Source: Myxococcota bacterium (lineage in GTDB: Bacteria > Myxococcota_A > Bradymonadia > UBA7976 > UBA1532). Taken from it: 36,004 nucleotides of DNA. Below are positions 17,549 through 26,508 of this stretch, in pieces. Under the pieces are notes generated by a model that made no database searches, was not told where the DNA came from, and saw nothing but the letters and a program-made list of their open reading frames with translations. The stretch's first letter is position 1, and the number at the start of each line of letters is the position of its first letter. The position numbers and the translations under genes were made by a program. Location: positions 1 to 36,004 of the forward strand of contig JAHJCH010000085.1 in assembly GCA_018813065.1 (NCBI GenBank). Reading direction: 5' to 3'.

Positions 17549-18412
17549 TTAAGGGACCTTGCGCGCACGCAGGAGCGCCGCCTCGACGATCCTGTCCGTG
17601 ATCACGCCGGTGACCTCAAGCGCATACAGCGCCAGGATCTCTTGATCGAACGTGCGGCTCTCTGTGGTGGTCAGCAGATAGCTGATCTGGCCCAGGCCGC
17701 TCTCATGGAGCGGTCGCATGGTGGCGGGGTTGAGCACGCGGCTGTAGGCGCACGCCCCCCACGCGCCGCTGTCGATGATCTCACGGCGCATCGCCTCGCC
17801 GCTCCAAGGCTGGTGCTGCTTGACACAGCTGCGCAGCCCCAACGCGTTTGCCAAGGCGATGGTCCTGGGCTGATAAAGCATCAACACCACCCGATCGACG
17901 GCCTGCGCTTCATGGACGAGCGCGGCGATACGCCGCACCGCCGCCTCAGGCTCCAGGCAGAAGTAGTCGTCCTTGACGTCCAGCACCAAGCGCCGCATCT
18001 CTAGCCGGAGGAGATCCTCTAGGCGGTCCAGCGGGCTGGAGAAGCCCCACGGCGCCCCCGAGAGCGCGCGGCAATCCCGCAGATGCGCCCAGTCGAGCTG
18101 GCTGACTTGGCCGATGCAGTCGGTCTTGGGCAGCCCATTGGGATCCCGCAGGTGGAGGTGATCATCATGGCGCAGCACGATCACCCCATCGGCGCTGCGC
18201 AGCACGTCGATCTCCATGCCATCGGCCCCCGCCGCCAGCGCCGCGCGCGCGGAGAGGAGCGTGTTCTCCGGCCAAGGATGATCAGGCTGGTTCCATGCGT
18301 AGCCTCGATGCCCCAGTATCTGCGTCTGCGCCCACGCGGAGAGGGGCGCGCAGAGGAGCAGGAGCGTGAGGGCGAAGGGGGCTTGTCCAATCGGCAGGGC
18401 GCCTGCGTTCAT
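17549..18412 (-). CDS. Glycerophosphodiester phosphodiesterase family protein, secreted
   Basis: Signal peptide, ILGHRGYAWNQPDHPWPENTLLSARAALAAGADGMEIDVLRSADGVIVLRHDD. Confidence 0.9.
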   Translation of the reverse strand: MNAGALPIGQAPFALTLLLLCAPLSAWAQTQILGHRGYAWNQPDHPWPENTLLSARAALAAGADGMEIDVLRSADGVIVLRHDDHLHLRDPNGLPKTDCIGQVSQLDWAHLRDCRALSGAPWGFSSPLDRLEDLLRLEMRRLVLDVKDDYFCLEPEAAVRRIAALVHEAQAVDRVVLMLYQPRTIALANALGLRSCVKQHQPWSGEAMRREIIDSGAWGACAYSRVLNPATMRPLHESGLGQISYLLTTTESRTFDQEILALYALEVTGVITDRIVEAALLRARKVP

Positions 18413-18443
18413 GTCTTGATCCGCGAAGAGAGGAAGGTTTGAG

Positions 18444-20318
18444 ATGCCTCAGCCCTGGATAACTGAAGACGATCTTTACTATTTCAATGAGGGCACGCAC
18501 GCCCGCTTGTACCGCACCCTCGGCGCTCAGCAAAGGCCCAATGGGGTCAGCTTCGCCGTCTGGGCGCCCGACGCGGCCGCCGTCCACGTCATCGGTGACT
18601 TCAACGGCTGGTCCGATGATCACCCGCTCAGCCCCGTCGGCCACTCGGGCATCTGGCAGACCCTCGTCGAGGGCCTCGGCTTCGGCGCCCTCTATAAGCT
18701 GCGGATCACCGCCAAGTCCGGGCAGGTGCAGGAGAAGACCGATCCCTTCGCCTTTCACTGTGAGATCGCCCCCAAGACGGCGGCGGTGGTGCAGGATCTC
18801 AGCTACACATGGGGGGATGAGGCGTGGATGTCCACGCGCGCCACGACGCGCCCCGCCACGGCGCCGCTGTCCGTCTATGAGCTGCACCTCGGCTCGTGGA
18901 TGCGCCCCCCCGAGGCCCCCCATGTCTCCTTGGGCTACCGCGACGCGGCGGTCAAGCTCGCGGACTATGTGGCGGAGCAGGGCTATACCCATGTTGAGTT
19001 TATGCCCCTCACCGAGCACCCCTATTACCCCTCGTGGGGTTATCAGACCACCGGCTACTTCGCGCCCACCAGCCGCTATGGCACGCCGCAGGATCTGATG
19101 TACCTCATCGACACCCTGCATCAGCGCGGGATCGGGGTGATCCTCGACTGGGTGCCCTCACACTTCCCCAGCGACGCGCACGGCTTGGCCCTGTTTGACG
19201 GCACACACCTCTATGAGCACGCCGATCCGCGCAAGGGCTATCACCCCGACTGGAACTCGCTGATCTTCAACTACAACCGCCATGAGGTGCGCGCCTTCCT
19301 CATCAGCAGCGCCGCCTTCTGGGCGGACGTCTATCACATCGACGCGCTGCGGGTGGACGCCGTCGCCTCCATGCTCTACCTCGACTATTCCCGTCAGGAG
19401 GGCGAGTGGATCCCCAACGTCCACGGCGGGCGCGAGAACCTAGAGGCCATCGCCTTCCTGCGCCAGCTCAATGACACGATCCACCGCGAGCACCCCGGCG
19501 TGTTCACCATCGCCGAGGAGTCCACGAGCTGGCCTAAGGTGTCTCACCCCACCGAGGAGGGCGGCTTGGGTTTTGACTTTAAGTGGGATATGGGCTGGAT
19601 GCACGACACCCTGAGCTATCTTGCCCGCGATCCCATTCATCGACGCTATCACCATAATGAGCTGACCTTTAGAGGAATGTATCAATTCAGTGAGCGCTTC
19701 GTTATGGCGCTCTCTCATGATGAGGTGGTGCATCTGAAGGGCTCGATGCCCGAGAAGATGGCTGGGGATGATTGGCAGCGCCTCGCGAATTTACGTCTAC
19801 TCTATACGCAACAGTGGCTCTCTCCTGGCAAAAAACACCTCTTTATGGGGATGGATATCGGTCAATGGTCCGAGTGGGCGCATGATCGCAGCGTCGATTG
19901 GCATCTCTTAGAGCATCCAAATCATCGGGGGCTTCAACGGCTTGTTCGCGACTTAAATACGCTTTATCGCGGTGAGCCTGGGCTCTTTAAGCATGATCAT
20001 AGCCAAGACGGCTTTGAGTGGGTTGATCCAGATAACGCCGATGAGAGCCTCATCAGCTTCCTGCGTCGAGGGGAGGGCGATACCTTCTTGGTTTTGCTCA
20101 ACTTTACCCCGCTCCCCCGCGAGGATGTGCCCTTCGGCGTGCCCGTCGGCGGTCACTGGGCGGAGCGGTTTAACAGCGACGCGCCCCTCTACGAAGGCAG
20201 CGGCAAGGGCAACCTCGGCGGCCTCACGGCACAGCCCAGCCCCCTGCATGGCCGCCCCTTCCGGCTCACAGTCACGCTGCCGCCCTTGGGGGGCTTGATC
20301 TTTAAGGCCCCGCGCTGA
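18444..20318 (+). CDS. glgB: 1,4-alpha-glucan branching enzyme (GH13 with CBM48)
   Basis: NGVSFAVWAPDAAAVHVIGDFNGW, GVILDWVPSHFPSDAHGLALFDGTHLYEH, IDALRVDAVASMLYLDYSR, FMGMDIGQWSEW. Confidence 0.95.
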   Translation: MPQPWITEDDLYYFNEGTHARLYRTLGAQQRPNGVSFAVWAPDAAAVHVIGDFNGWSDDHPLSPVGHSGIWQTLVEGLGFGALYKLRITAKSGQVQEKTDPFAFHCEIAPKTAAVVQDLSYTWGDEAWMSTRATTRPATAPLSVYELHLGSWMRPPEAPHVSLGYRDAAVKLADYVAEQGYTHVEFMPLTEHPYYPSWGYQTTGYFAPTSRYGTPQDLMYLIDTLHQRGIGVILDWVPSHFPSDAHGLALFDGTHLYEHADPRKGYHPDWNSLIFNYNRHEVRAFLISSAAFWADVYHIDALRVDAVASMLYLDYSRQEGEWIPNVHGGRENLEAIAFLRQLNDTIHREHPGVFTIAEESTSWPKVSHPTEEGGLGFDFKWDMGWMHDTLSYLARDPIHRRYHHNELTFRGMYQFSERFVMALSHDEVVHLKGSMPEKMAGDDWQRLANLRLLYTQQWLSPGKKHLFMGMDIGQWSEWAHDRSVDWHLLEHPNHRGLQRLVRDLNTLYRGEPGLFKHDHSQDGFEWVDPDNADESLISFLRRGEGDTFLVLLNFTPLPREDVPFGVPVGGHWAERFNSDAPLYEGSGKGNLGGLTAQPSPLHGRPFRLTVTLPPLGGLIFKAPR

Positions 20319-20349
20319 CAATCCTCAAAGGCCATGACCTGGAGGAGAG

Positions 20350-20862
20350 ATGGACTGGCGACCGTTTATCGTGTGTGAGCCCGAGGCGCAGCCTCCCCGG
20401 ATGCGAGGGCTGCGCACCCCCGAGGGCCTGGGCGATCGGATGCGCACCGCCGCCTTCGCCGAGTACCAAGCCATCCGCGCCTTCACCTGGGCCGTGGCGC
20501 GCTTCGATGATGTCCCCGAGGGCCTGCGCGCCGACTGGGCGGCGCAGATCCCCGAGGAGGCGGCCCACTATGAGGCGATCAAGGCGCGCATGGAGGCGCT
20601 GGGCCTGGCCTTGGACGCGCGGCCCGTCTCTGATCGGCTCTCACGCGCGCTGATGGCCTCCACCGATGGCCGAGACTTCTGCATCCACATGGCCCGCTCC
20701 GAGGCGCGCGGCCGTCAAGCGGGGCTGCGCCTCGCCGCCCAGCTCAGCCAGCGCGATCCCCAGACCGCCGCCGTCTTCCTGCGCATCGCCGAGGATGAGA
20801 TCCGCCACGTCGCCCTCGCCGATCGCTATTACGGCTGGCGCCCCGAGCTTGGCGTTGAATGA
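20350..20862 (+). CDS. DUF455-like ferritin-fold protein
   Basis: Helical protein with EYQAIRAF, EEAAHYEAI, FCIHMARSEARGRQAG, IAEDEIRHVALADRYYGW (E/ExxH pattern). Confidence 0.6.
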   Translation: MDWRPFIVCEPEAQPPRMRGLRTPEGLGDRMRTAAFAEYQAIRAFTWAVARFDDVPEGLRADWAAQIPEEAAHYEAIKARMEALGLALDARPVSDRLSRALMASTDGRDFCIHMARSEARGRQAGLRLAAQLSQRDPQTAAVFLRIAEDEIRHVALADRYYGWRPELGVE

Positions 20863-20911
20863 GCCGCTGAATTGAGGCCCCGCCGCGCCGCCGCGCGGCT
20901 ATACTCCCGCC

Positions 20912-21937
20912 ATGTCTGAGCAGATCCTCTCTCAAAATGAGATCGACGCCCTGTTGACCGCCGTCAACTCAGGTCAAATCGAAGAACAAGAGGGCGCGCC
21001 TGACCTCGGCGGGGGCCGCGCGCACATCGACAGCGTTAAATATGACCTCTTCAGCCAGGATCGCATCATCCGCGGGCGGATGCCCACGCTCGACATCATC
21101 AATGATCGCTTCGCGCGTCAGTTTCGCATCACGCTCTCCAATAGCCTGCGTAAAATCTTGCAGATCTCCGTGGAGAGCACCAGCCTGATGAAGTATGGGG
21201 AGTTTCTTAATTATCTCCCCATTCCGAGCTGTCTTAACATTATTCGCCTCAATCCGCTGCGTGGTTCTTGTATCATCGCCATTGAGGCCAAACTCATCTT
21301 TGCTTTCCTCAATAACTTCTTTGGCGGCGCCACGAACGCTCAAGAGCGCGTGGAGGGGCGTGACTTTACTGCCATTGAGCTGATGATTATCCGTAAAGTC
21401 GTGGATTTAATGATTGAGGATCTGGAGCGCGCCTGGCAGCCCGTCTACCCCGTGGAGGGCGAGTATCTGCGCACAGAGATCAACCCCCAGTTCCTCGCCG
21501 TCGTGCCCTCCAGCGATGTCGTCGTCCTCACCAGCTATGAGCTGGAGATGGAGAACCTGCGGGGTATGGTGCAGCTCGTCATCCCCTACAGCACGGTTGA
21601 GCCCATCCGTCAGCACCTCTCGACGGGGATTCAGACCGAGAGCGATGAGCAGGAGAACACCTGGACGGAGCAGATCAGCAAGCACCTGCAAGCCGTGCCG
21701 GTCTTCGCCGAGGTGCAGCTCGGGCGGACGCGGATTCACCTGCGCGAGCTCTTGGATCTGCGCCCCGGCGATATCATCAGCTTGGATCAGCCCGTCAACG
21801 CCCCGCTCCTCCTCAGCGTAGAGGGCTGCGAGAAGTTCACCGTGCGCCCCGTCGATGTGGCCGGTAACCTCGGCGCTGAGATCATCGCCCCGCTGGAGAC
21901 GGAGATCCCCGCCGCGCTCCTGCGTGAAGAGCCTTGA
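20912..21937 (+). CDS. fliM: Flagellar motor switch protein FliM
   Basis: LSQNEIDALLTAV N-terminus, IINDRFARQFRITLSNSLR, C-terminal SpoA-like domain; fliN follows. Confidence 0.96.
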   Translation: MSEQILSQNEIDALLTAVNSGQIEEQEGAPDLGGGRAHIDSVKYDLFSQDRIIRGRMPTLDIINDRFARQFRITLSNSLRKILQISVESTSLMKYGEFLNYLPIPSCLNIIRLNPLRGSCIIAIEAKLIFAFLNNFFGGATNAQERVEGRDFTAIELMIIRKVVDLMIEDLERAWQPVYPVEGEYLRTEINPQFLAVVPSSDVVVLTSYELEMENLRGMVQLVIPYSTVEPIRQHLSTGIQTESDEQENTWTEQISKHLQAVPVFAEVQLGRTRIHLRELLDLRPGDIISLDQPVNAPLLLSVEGCEKFTVRPVDVAGNLGAEIIAPLETEIPAALLREEP

Positions 21938-21956
21938 GGCCCAAGGAAGGATTGGT

Positions 21957-22232
21957 ATGGCGCAACAAGCCAGAAACATTGAGTTTCTCTTTGACGTTGA
22001 GCTGGAGGTCGCCGTGGTCCTGGGGCGAACACGGATGCTCATCCAAGATCTGCTGGAGCTGACGCCGGGCTCGGTGGTGGAGCTTAATAAGCTCGCCGGT
22101 GAGGCCCTCGACATCGTGGTCAATGACAAGGTGATCGCCCGCGGTGAGGCGGTGGTGGTCAACGAGAAGTTCGGCGTCCGCCTCACTGAGATCGTCTCGC
22201 CCTTGGAGCGCGTCGCGCGGCTGCGCGGCTGA
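21957..22232 (+). CDS. fliN: Flagellar motor switch protein FliN (start corrected from the ORF-track frame)
   Basis: NIEFLFDVELEVAVVLGRTRMLIQDLLELTPGSVVELNKLAGEALDIVVNDKVIARGEAVVVNEKFGVRLTEI; SD-like aagga before ATG 21957. Confidence 0.95.
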   Translation: MAQQARNIEFLFDVELEVAVVLGRTRMLIQDLLELTPGSVVELNKLAGEALDIVVNDKVIARGEAVVVNEKFGVRLTEIVSPLERVARLRG

Positions 22233-22339
22233 TCCACCCCCGCCCTCCTCCGCGCCCCTCCGCGCCCCTCCACGGCGCGCTGGCGCGGTCCTTGCCCAGC
22301 GGCCCGCCGTCTCTCACCCCCCCCCATTGGAGGTTGACG

Positions 22340-23587
22340 ATGAACCGCGCTCCCACCGCCGCGCTCGCCCTCCTGCTCTGCGGCCTCACCCCCAGCCAGA
22401 GCGTCAACGCCCGCCCCCAGCCCGTCAATCGCCTGACCTCGATCCGCATCGAGGGCGGCCTCGACGCCTTTGAGATCGTCGCCTCCGCTTCGGCGCCGCT
22501 GCTGGCGACCCAGCTGTCGATCTACGGGGAAGGGCGCGCCATCCACCTGGATCTCCTCGACGCGCAGACCCAGCTCAAGCGCCCCCACACACCGACACCC
22601 ACGCCCGAGATCAAGCGCGCGGCGATCAAGAGCCTCAAGGGCGCCCGCCCGCTGACCCGCCTGACCCTGCGCCTCAAGCGCGCGCTGCCCCCCGAGGTCA
22701 TCGCCGAGGCCAGCGTCGTCGAGGAGGGCGGCGCGCTGCTGATCTCGATCCCCAAGAGCGAGGCCATCGCCAAGCGCTGGGCGCGGATGCGCAAGGCCAA
22801 GGCCCTCAGCGCCCTCGACGCGCGCCTAGAGGCGACACCAGCGCCCCAGCCCACGCCTCAACCCGCGCCGCCCCGCCCCTCGGTCCATGTCAACGCCTCG
22901 GCGCCCCTCCCCCCCCTGGACGCGGGGAGCGAGGCCACCCCGCTGGGGCTCGCCGAACCCCACGCGGCCTTGAGCGCGGAGGCCCCGCTGACGGCGGGCC
23001 TCGCCGCCCAGCCCCCGGCGGCCATGGGCAAGGTGGCCATGGTCTTCGCCCTCCTGCTCCTCACCGGCGCGGGCCTCTTCCTCTGGCGCAAGATCCAGCC
23101 GCACCGCGAGGGGCAAGGCGAGCGCTTGATCCGCCAAGTCGGCCACCACGCCCTTGGCCCCAAGCAGAGCCTCGTGCTCCTCGACGTCGTTGGGCAGATG
23201 GTCCTGGTGGGCACCAGCGATAAGGGCGTGCAGATGTTGACGAAGATCGAGCCCTCGCCGCCCAAGCAGGCGGCGCCGACGCCCGCCAAGCCGCCACGCG
23301 CGCCGCGCTATGAGGCCCGCCGCGATGAGGAGATCGTCCCCACCTCCGATCCGCTCCCCGATGAGGCCCTCAGCGGCGGCTTCGCCGATAGCCTCAGCCG
23401 CGCCTTCGCCAAGATACGCATGCACGATGTGGCCGCCGCGCCGCGCCCTCAGCCCGCCGCTGAGGAGGCCACGCGAGGTGATGATCTGGCGGCCCTGTGC
23501 GACGCCGTGACCGATAAGGCCCCCGCGCTTGCGCCCGCCCCGCCCGATCTCCTCCGCCGCCTGCGTGAGCAGAGCGGGAGACACTGA
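22340..23587 (+). CDS. fliO: FliO-family flagellar biosynthesis protein with AMIN-like periplasmic N-terminus
   Basis: Signal peptide; AMIN-like segment; TM (KVAMVFALLLLTGAGLFLW); cytoplasmic LIRQVGHHALGPKQSLVLLDVVGQMVLVGTSDKGVQMLTKI; lies between fliN and fliP. Confidence 0.82.
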   Translation: MNRAPTAALALLLCGLTPSQSVNARPQPVNRLTSIRIEGGLDAFEIVASASAPLLATQLSIYGEGRAIHLDLLDAQTQLKRPHTPTPTPEIKRAAIKSLKGARPLTRLTLRLKRALPPEVIAEASVVEEGGALLISIPKSEAIAKRWARMRKAKALSALDARLEATPAPQPTPQPAPPRPSVHVNASAPLPPLDAGSEATPLGLAEPHAALSAEAPLTAGLAAQPPAAMGKVAMVFALLLLTGAGLFLWRKIQPHREGQGERLIRQVGHHALGPKQSLVLLDVVGQMVLVGTSDKGVQMLTKIEPSPPKQAAPTPAKPPRAPRYEARRDEEIVPTSDPLPDEALSGGFADSLSRAFAKIRMHDVAAAPRPQPAAEEATRGDDLAALCDAVTDKAPALAPAPPDLLRRLREQSGRH

Positions 23588-23591
23588 CCCC

Positions 23592-24347
23592 ATGCGCCAT
23601 CATCGGGCCTTCGCCCTCCTCATCGCCCTCCTTATCCTCCTCCTCAGCGGCGCCGCCCTCGCTCAAGCCCAGCCCCTCAGCCTCCCCAAGGTGCAGATGA
23701 GCGTCGGTGGCGGCGAGGGTGACTGGGTGGGCGCCCTGCGGGTGATGGCGCTGTTGACGATCTTGACGTTGGCGCCCTCAATCTTGCTGACCATGACCAG
23801 CTTTACGCGGATCGTCATCGTCCTCAGCTTTATGCGCCAGGCGTTAGGCACTCAGCAGTCTCCGCCCAATCAAGTCTTGGTCGCCCTGGCGCTGTTTTTG
23901 AGCGTCTTTATTATGCAGCCGGTCTGGAGCAAGGTGCATACGGACGCGCTGGCGCCTTTTATGGCGGGTGAGATCAACCAGACCGTAGCGCTGGAGCGCG
24001 CTCAAGAGCCCGTGCGCGCTTTTATGTTTAAGCACACACGGCAAAAAGATCTCGGCCTCTTTATCCGCGCGGCGGGGGCGCAGCGCCCCAAGACCCGCGC
24101 CGATGTCTCCACCTGGCAGCTCATCCCCGCCTTTATCATCAGCGAGCTGCGCACCGCGTTTCAGATGGGCTTTATGCTCTATGTGCCCTTTTTGGTTATG
24201 GATATGGTCGTCGCCTCAATCTTGATGGCCATGGGCATGATGATGCTGCCCCCAATTTTAATCTCACTGCCCTTTAAGATCATGCTCTTTGTCTTGGTCG
24301 ATGGCTGGAACTTGTTGGTGACGAGCCTCATCGAGAGCTTCCAATGA
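23592..24347 (+). CDS. fliP: Flagellar biosynthesis protein FliP
   Basis: LTILTLAPSILLTMTSFTRIVIVLSFMRQALGTQQSPPNQVLVALALFLS and C-terminal FLVMDMVVASILMAMGMMMLPP. Confidence 0.97.
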   Translation: MRHHRAFALLIALLILLLSGAALAQAQPLSLPKVQMSVGGGEGDWVGALRVMALLTILTLAPSILLTMTSFTRIVIVLSFMRQALGTQQSPPNQVLVALALFLSVFIMQPVWSKVHTDALAPFMAGEINQTVALERAQEPVRAFMFKHTRQKDLGLFIRAAGAQRPKTRADVSTWQLIPAFIISELRTAFQMGFMLYVPFLVMDMVVASILMAMGMMMLPPILISLPFKIMLFVLVDGWNLLVTSLIESFQ

Positions 24348-24613
24348 CCATCGATTACGTCGTCTCTTTCTTTCAAGAGGCCATCAGCGTCGCGCTCTTG
24401 CTCTCCCTGCCCGCCCTCCTGCTGGGCTTGACCGTGGGCTTGACCGTCTCGGTCTTTCAGGCGGTGACGCAGATCCAAGAGCAGACGCTGGCCCTCATCC
24501 CCAAGATCCTGGCGATCATCGGCGCGCTGCTCGTCTTCGGTGGCTGGATGCTGGGTGAGATGATCACCTTCACCACCGCCATCTTCCAAAAGATCGCCCA
24601 CCTCCCCGGTTGA
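24344..24613 (+). CDS. fliQ: Flagellar biosynthesis protein FliQ
   Basis: 89 aa, two TM; LTVGLTVSVFQAVTQIQEQTLALIPKI; ATGA overlap with fliP. Confidence 0.96.
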   Translation: MTIDYVVSFFQEAISVALLLSLPALLLGLTVGLTVSVFQAVTQIQEQTLALIPKILAIIGALLVFGGWMLGEMITFTTAIFQKIAHLPG

Positions 24614-25410
24614 AGCCCATGCTCGACGCCCAAGGCATCAACGCGATCCTGGGCCCTTGGGCCGTGGCCTTTGGGTTGATCCTGATTCGCGTCGGCGCGC
24701 TGATCCTCACCGCGCCGATTTTTACCATCACCGCGCTGCCCAACACGGTCAAGGCGGGCCTCGTCGGCGCCTTGACGTTGCTGATCATCCTCACCATCGG
24801 CCCCGCCCCCGCCCTCGCCGACGCCGACTTTATCCTCATGGCCCTCGCCGCGCTGCGCGAGGCGCTGGTGGGCGGTGTTTTGGGCCTGTCAGTGATGATC
24901 CTCTTCGGCGCCCTCTCCTTCGCCGGGCAGCTCATCGGGATTCAGATGGGCTTCGCCATGGCCAATGTCATGGACCCCACCAGCGGCAGCCAGGTGGGCG
25001 TGCTCGCCCAGAGCCTGCGCTTCTTCGGCTTTATGCTGTTCTTCACCCTCGACGGTCACCTGCTCTTGATCCAGGCGCTCCTCGACTCCTATCAGCTGGT
25101 GCCGCTGGGCGGGGGGCTGCGCTATGGGATGGCGGTGGCGGGCGGGCTGATCGGCCTGGGCGGGCAGCTCTTTGAGCTGGGGCTGCGCATCGCCATGCCC
25201 ATCATCAGCGTCGTCCTGTTGGTCAACACGGGCTTGGCGCTGATCGCCCGCACCGTGCCGCAGGTCAACGTCTTCGTCATGGGCTTTATCTTCACCATCA
25301 GCCTCGGGATCTTTATCTTTGGGCTCTCGTTGCCCGCCACGGCGGTGGTCTTCGAGGGGCTGATGACCGAGGCGCTGCGGACCGGCGTGCAGCTCATCCG
25401 CATGTTTTAG
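24610..25410 (+). CDS. fliR: Flagellar biosynthesis protein FliR
   Basis: Polytopic; GQLIGIQMGFAMANVMDPTSGSQVGVLAQ, LRIAMPIISVVLLVNTGLALIARTVPQVNVFVMGF. Confidence 0.95.
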   Translation: MKPMLDAQGINAILGPWAVAFGLILIRVGALILTAPIFTITALPNTVKAGLVGALTLLIILTIGPAPALADADFILMALAALREALVGGVLGLSVMILFGALSFAGQLIGIQMGFAMANVMDPTSGSQVGVLAQSLRFFGFMLFFTLDGHLLLIQALLDSYQLVPLGGGLRYGMAVAGGLIGLGGQLFELGLRIAMPIISVVLLVNTGLALIARTVPQVNVFVMGFIFTISLGIFIFGLSLPATAVVFEGLMTEALRTGVQLIRMF

Positions 25411-25422
25411 GAGCGAGGCGTC

Positions 25423-26487
25423 ATGTCAGACGACGCGGGCGAAAGGACAGAGGCCGCATCGGAGAAACGACGCGAGGAGTTCCGCGAGAAGGGCGAGCTG
25501 GCGCGCTCTCAGGATCTCCTCTCCATGCTCGTCCTCTTCTCCGCCTTCGCCTACTTCTCCATCGGCGGCGCCTGGATCGCCGAGCGCCTCGGCGCCCTGC
25601 TGCGCCACTTCCTCAGCCTGCGAGGACCACAGACCCTCACCGTCGAGAGCGTCATGGGCCTCATCACCGCCCTCAGCGGGCAAATGGGCCTGCTCCTCGC
25701 CCCCCTCGTGGGCATGATCGTGCTCGTCGGCCTCCTGGGGAACCTCGCCCAGGTCGGCTTCTTGTGGACCACCAAGCCGCTGGAGCCCGATCTCAACAAG
25801 CTCAACTTCTTCGCAAAGTTCTTCTCCACCTTCTTTAACAAACAGAAGCTGGGCCTCCTCGTCGGCAGCCTGGCCAAGATCAGCGTGGTGGGGCTGATCG
25901 TCTGGCTGACGCTGGAGGGGCGTGAGGTGGAGCTGCGCAGCCTCTCCACCCTGCCGCTGCTCGGCGCGCTGCGCTACACGTTGGAGACGATCATGGCCAT
26001 CCTCCTGCGCGTCGCCCTGGCCCTGATCATCATCACGATCGCCGACTATGCCTGGAACCGCTACGTCATCGAGGAGCGCATGAAGATGACCAAGCAGGAG
26101 GTCAAGGAGGAGTCGAAGTCTCAGGAGGGCAGCCCTGAGATCAAGGGTAAGCGCCGCCAAAAGGCGATGGAGCTGGCCCAGCGGCGGATGATGGGCGATG
26201 TGCCCACCGCCGACGTGATCATCAACAACCCCACGCACTTCTCCGTGGCCCTGCGCTACCGCCACGGGATCGATCCGGCGCCGATCATCGTCGCCAAGGG
26301 CGCGGATCTTATCGCGTTTCAGATCCGAAAGATCGCCAAGGCCCACCGCGTGCCGATGATCACCAACAAGCGCTTGGCGCGCGGGCTCTACGCCGACGTG
26401 GAGATCGGCCAGCCCGTGCCCGAGGATTTTTATCGCGCGGTGGCGGAGGTCTTGGCGTACATCATGCGGCTCAAGCGCAGCTCGTAG
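25423..26487 (+). CDS. flhB: Flagellar export protein FlhB
   Basis: GERTEAASEKRREEFREKGELARSQDL and autocleavage motif NPTH in ADVIINNPTHFSVALRY. Confidence 0.97.
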   Translation: MSDDAGERTEAASEKRREEFREKGELARSQDLLSMLVLFSAFAYFSIGGAWIAERLGALLRHFLSLRGPQTLTVESVMGLITALSGQMGLLLAPLVGMIVLVGLLGNLAQVGFLWTTKPLEPDLNKLNFFAKFFSTFFNKQKLGLLVGSLAKISVVGLIVWLTLEGREVELRSLSTLPLLGALRYTLETIMAILLRVALALIIITIADYAWNRYVIEERMKMTKQEVKEESKSQEGSPEIKGKRRQKAMELAQRRMMGDVPTADVIINNPTHFSVALRYRHGIDPAPIIVAKGADLIAFQIRKIAKAHRVPMITNKRLARGLYADVEIGQPVPEDFYRAVAEVLAYIMRLKRSS

Positions 26488-26508
26488 GCGAGGCCGTGAG
26501 GAGGTGAG

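Noticed and set aside
24657-25175. 172-aa overlapping ORF inside fliR
   Set aside because: Out-of-frame, Arg/His/Pro-rich; fliR is well supported in the other frame.
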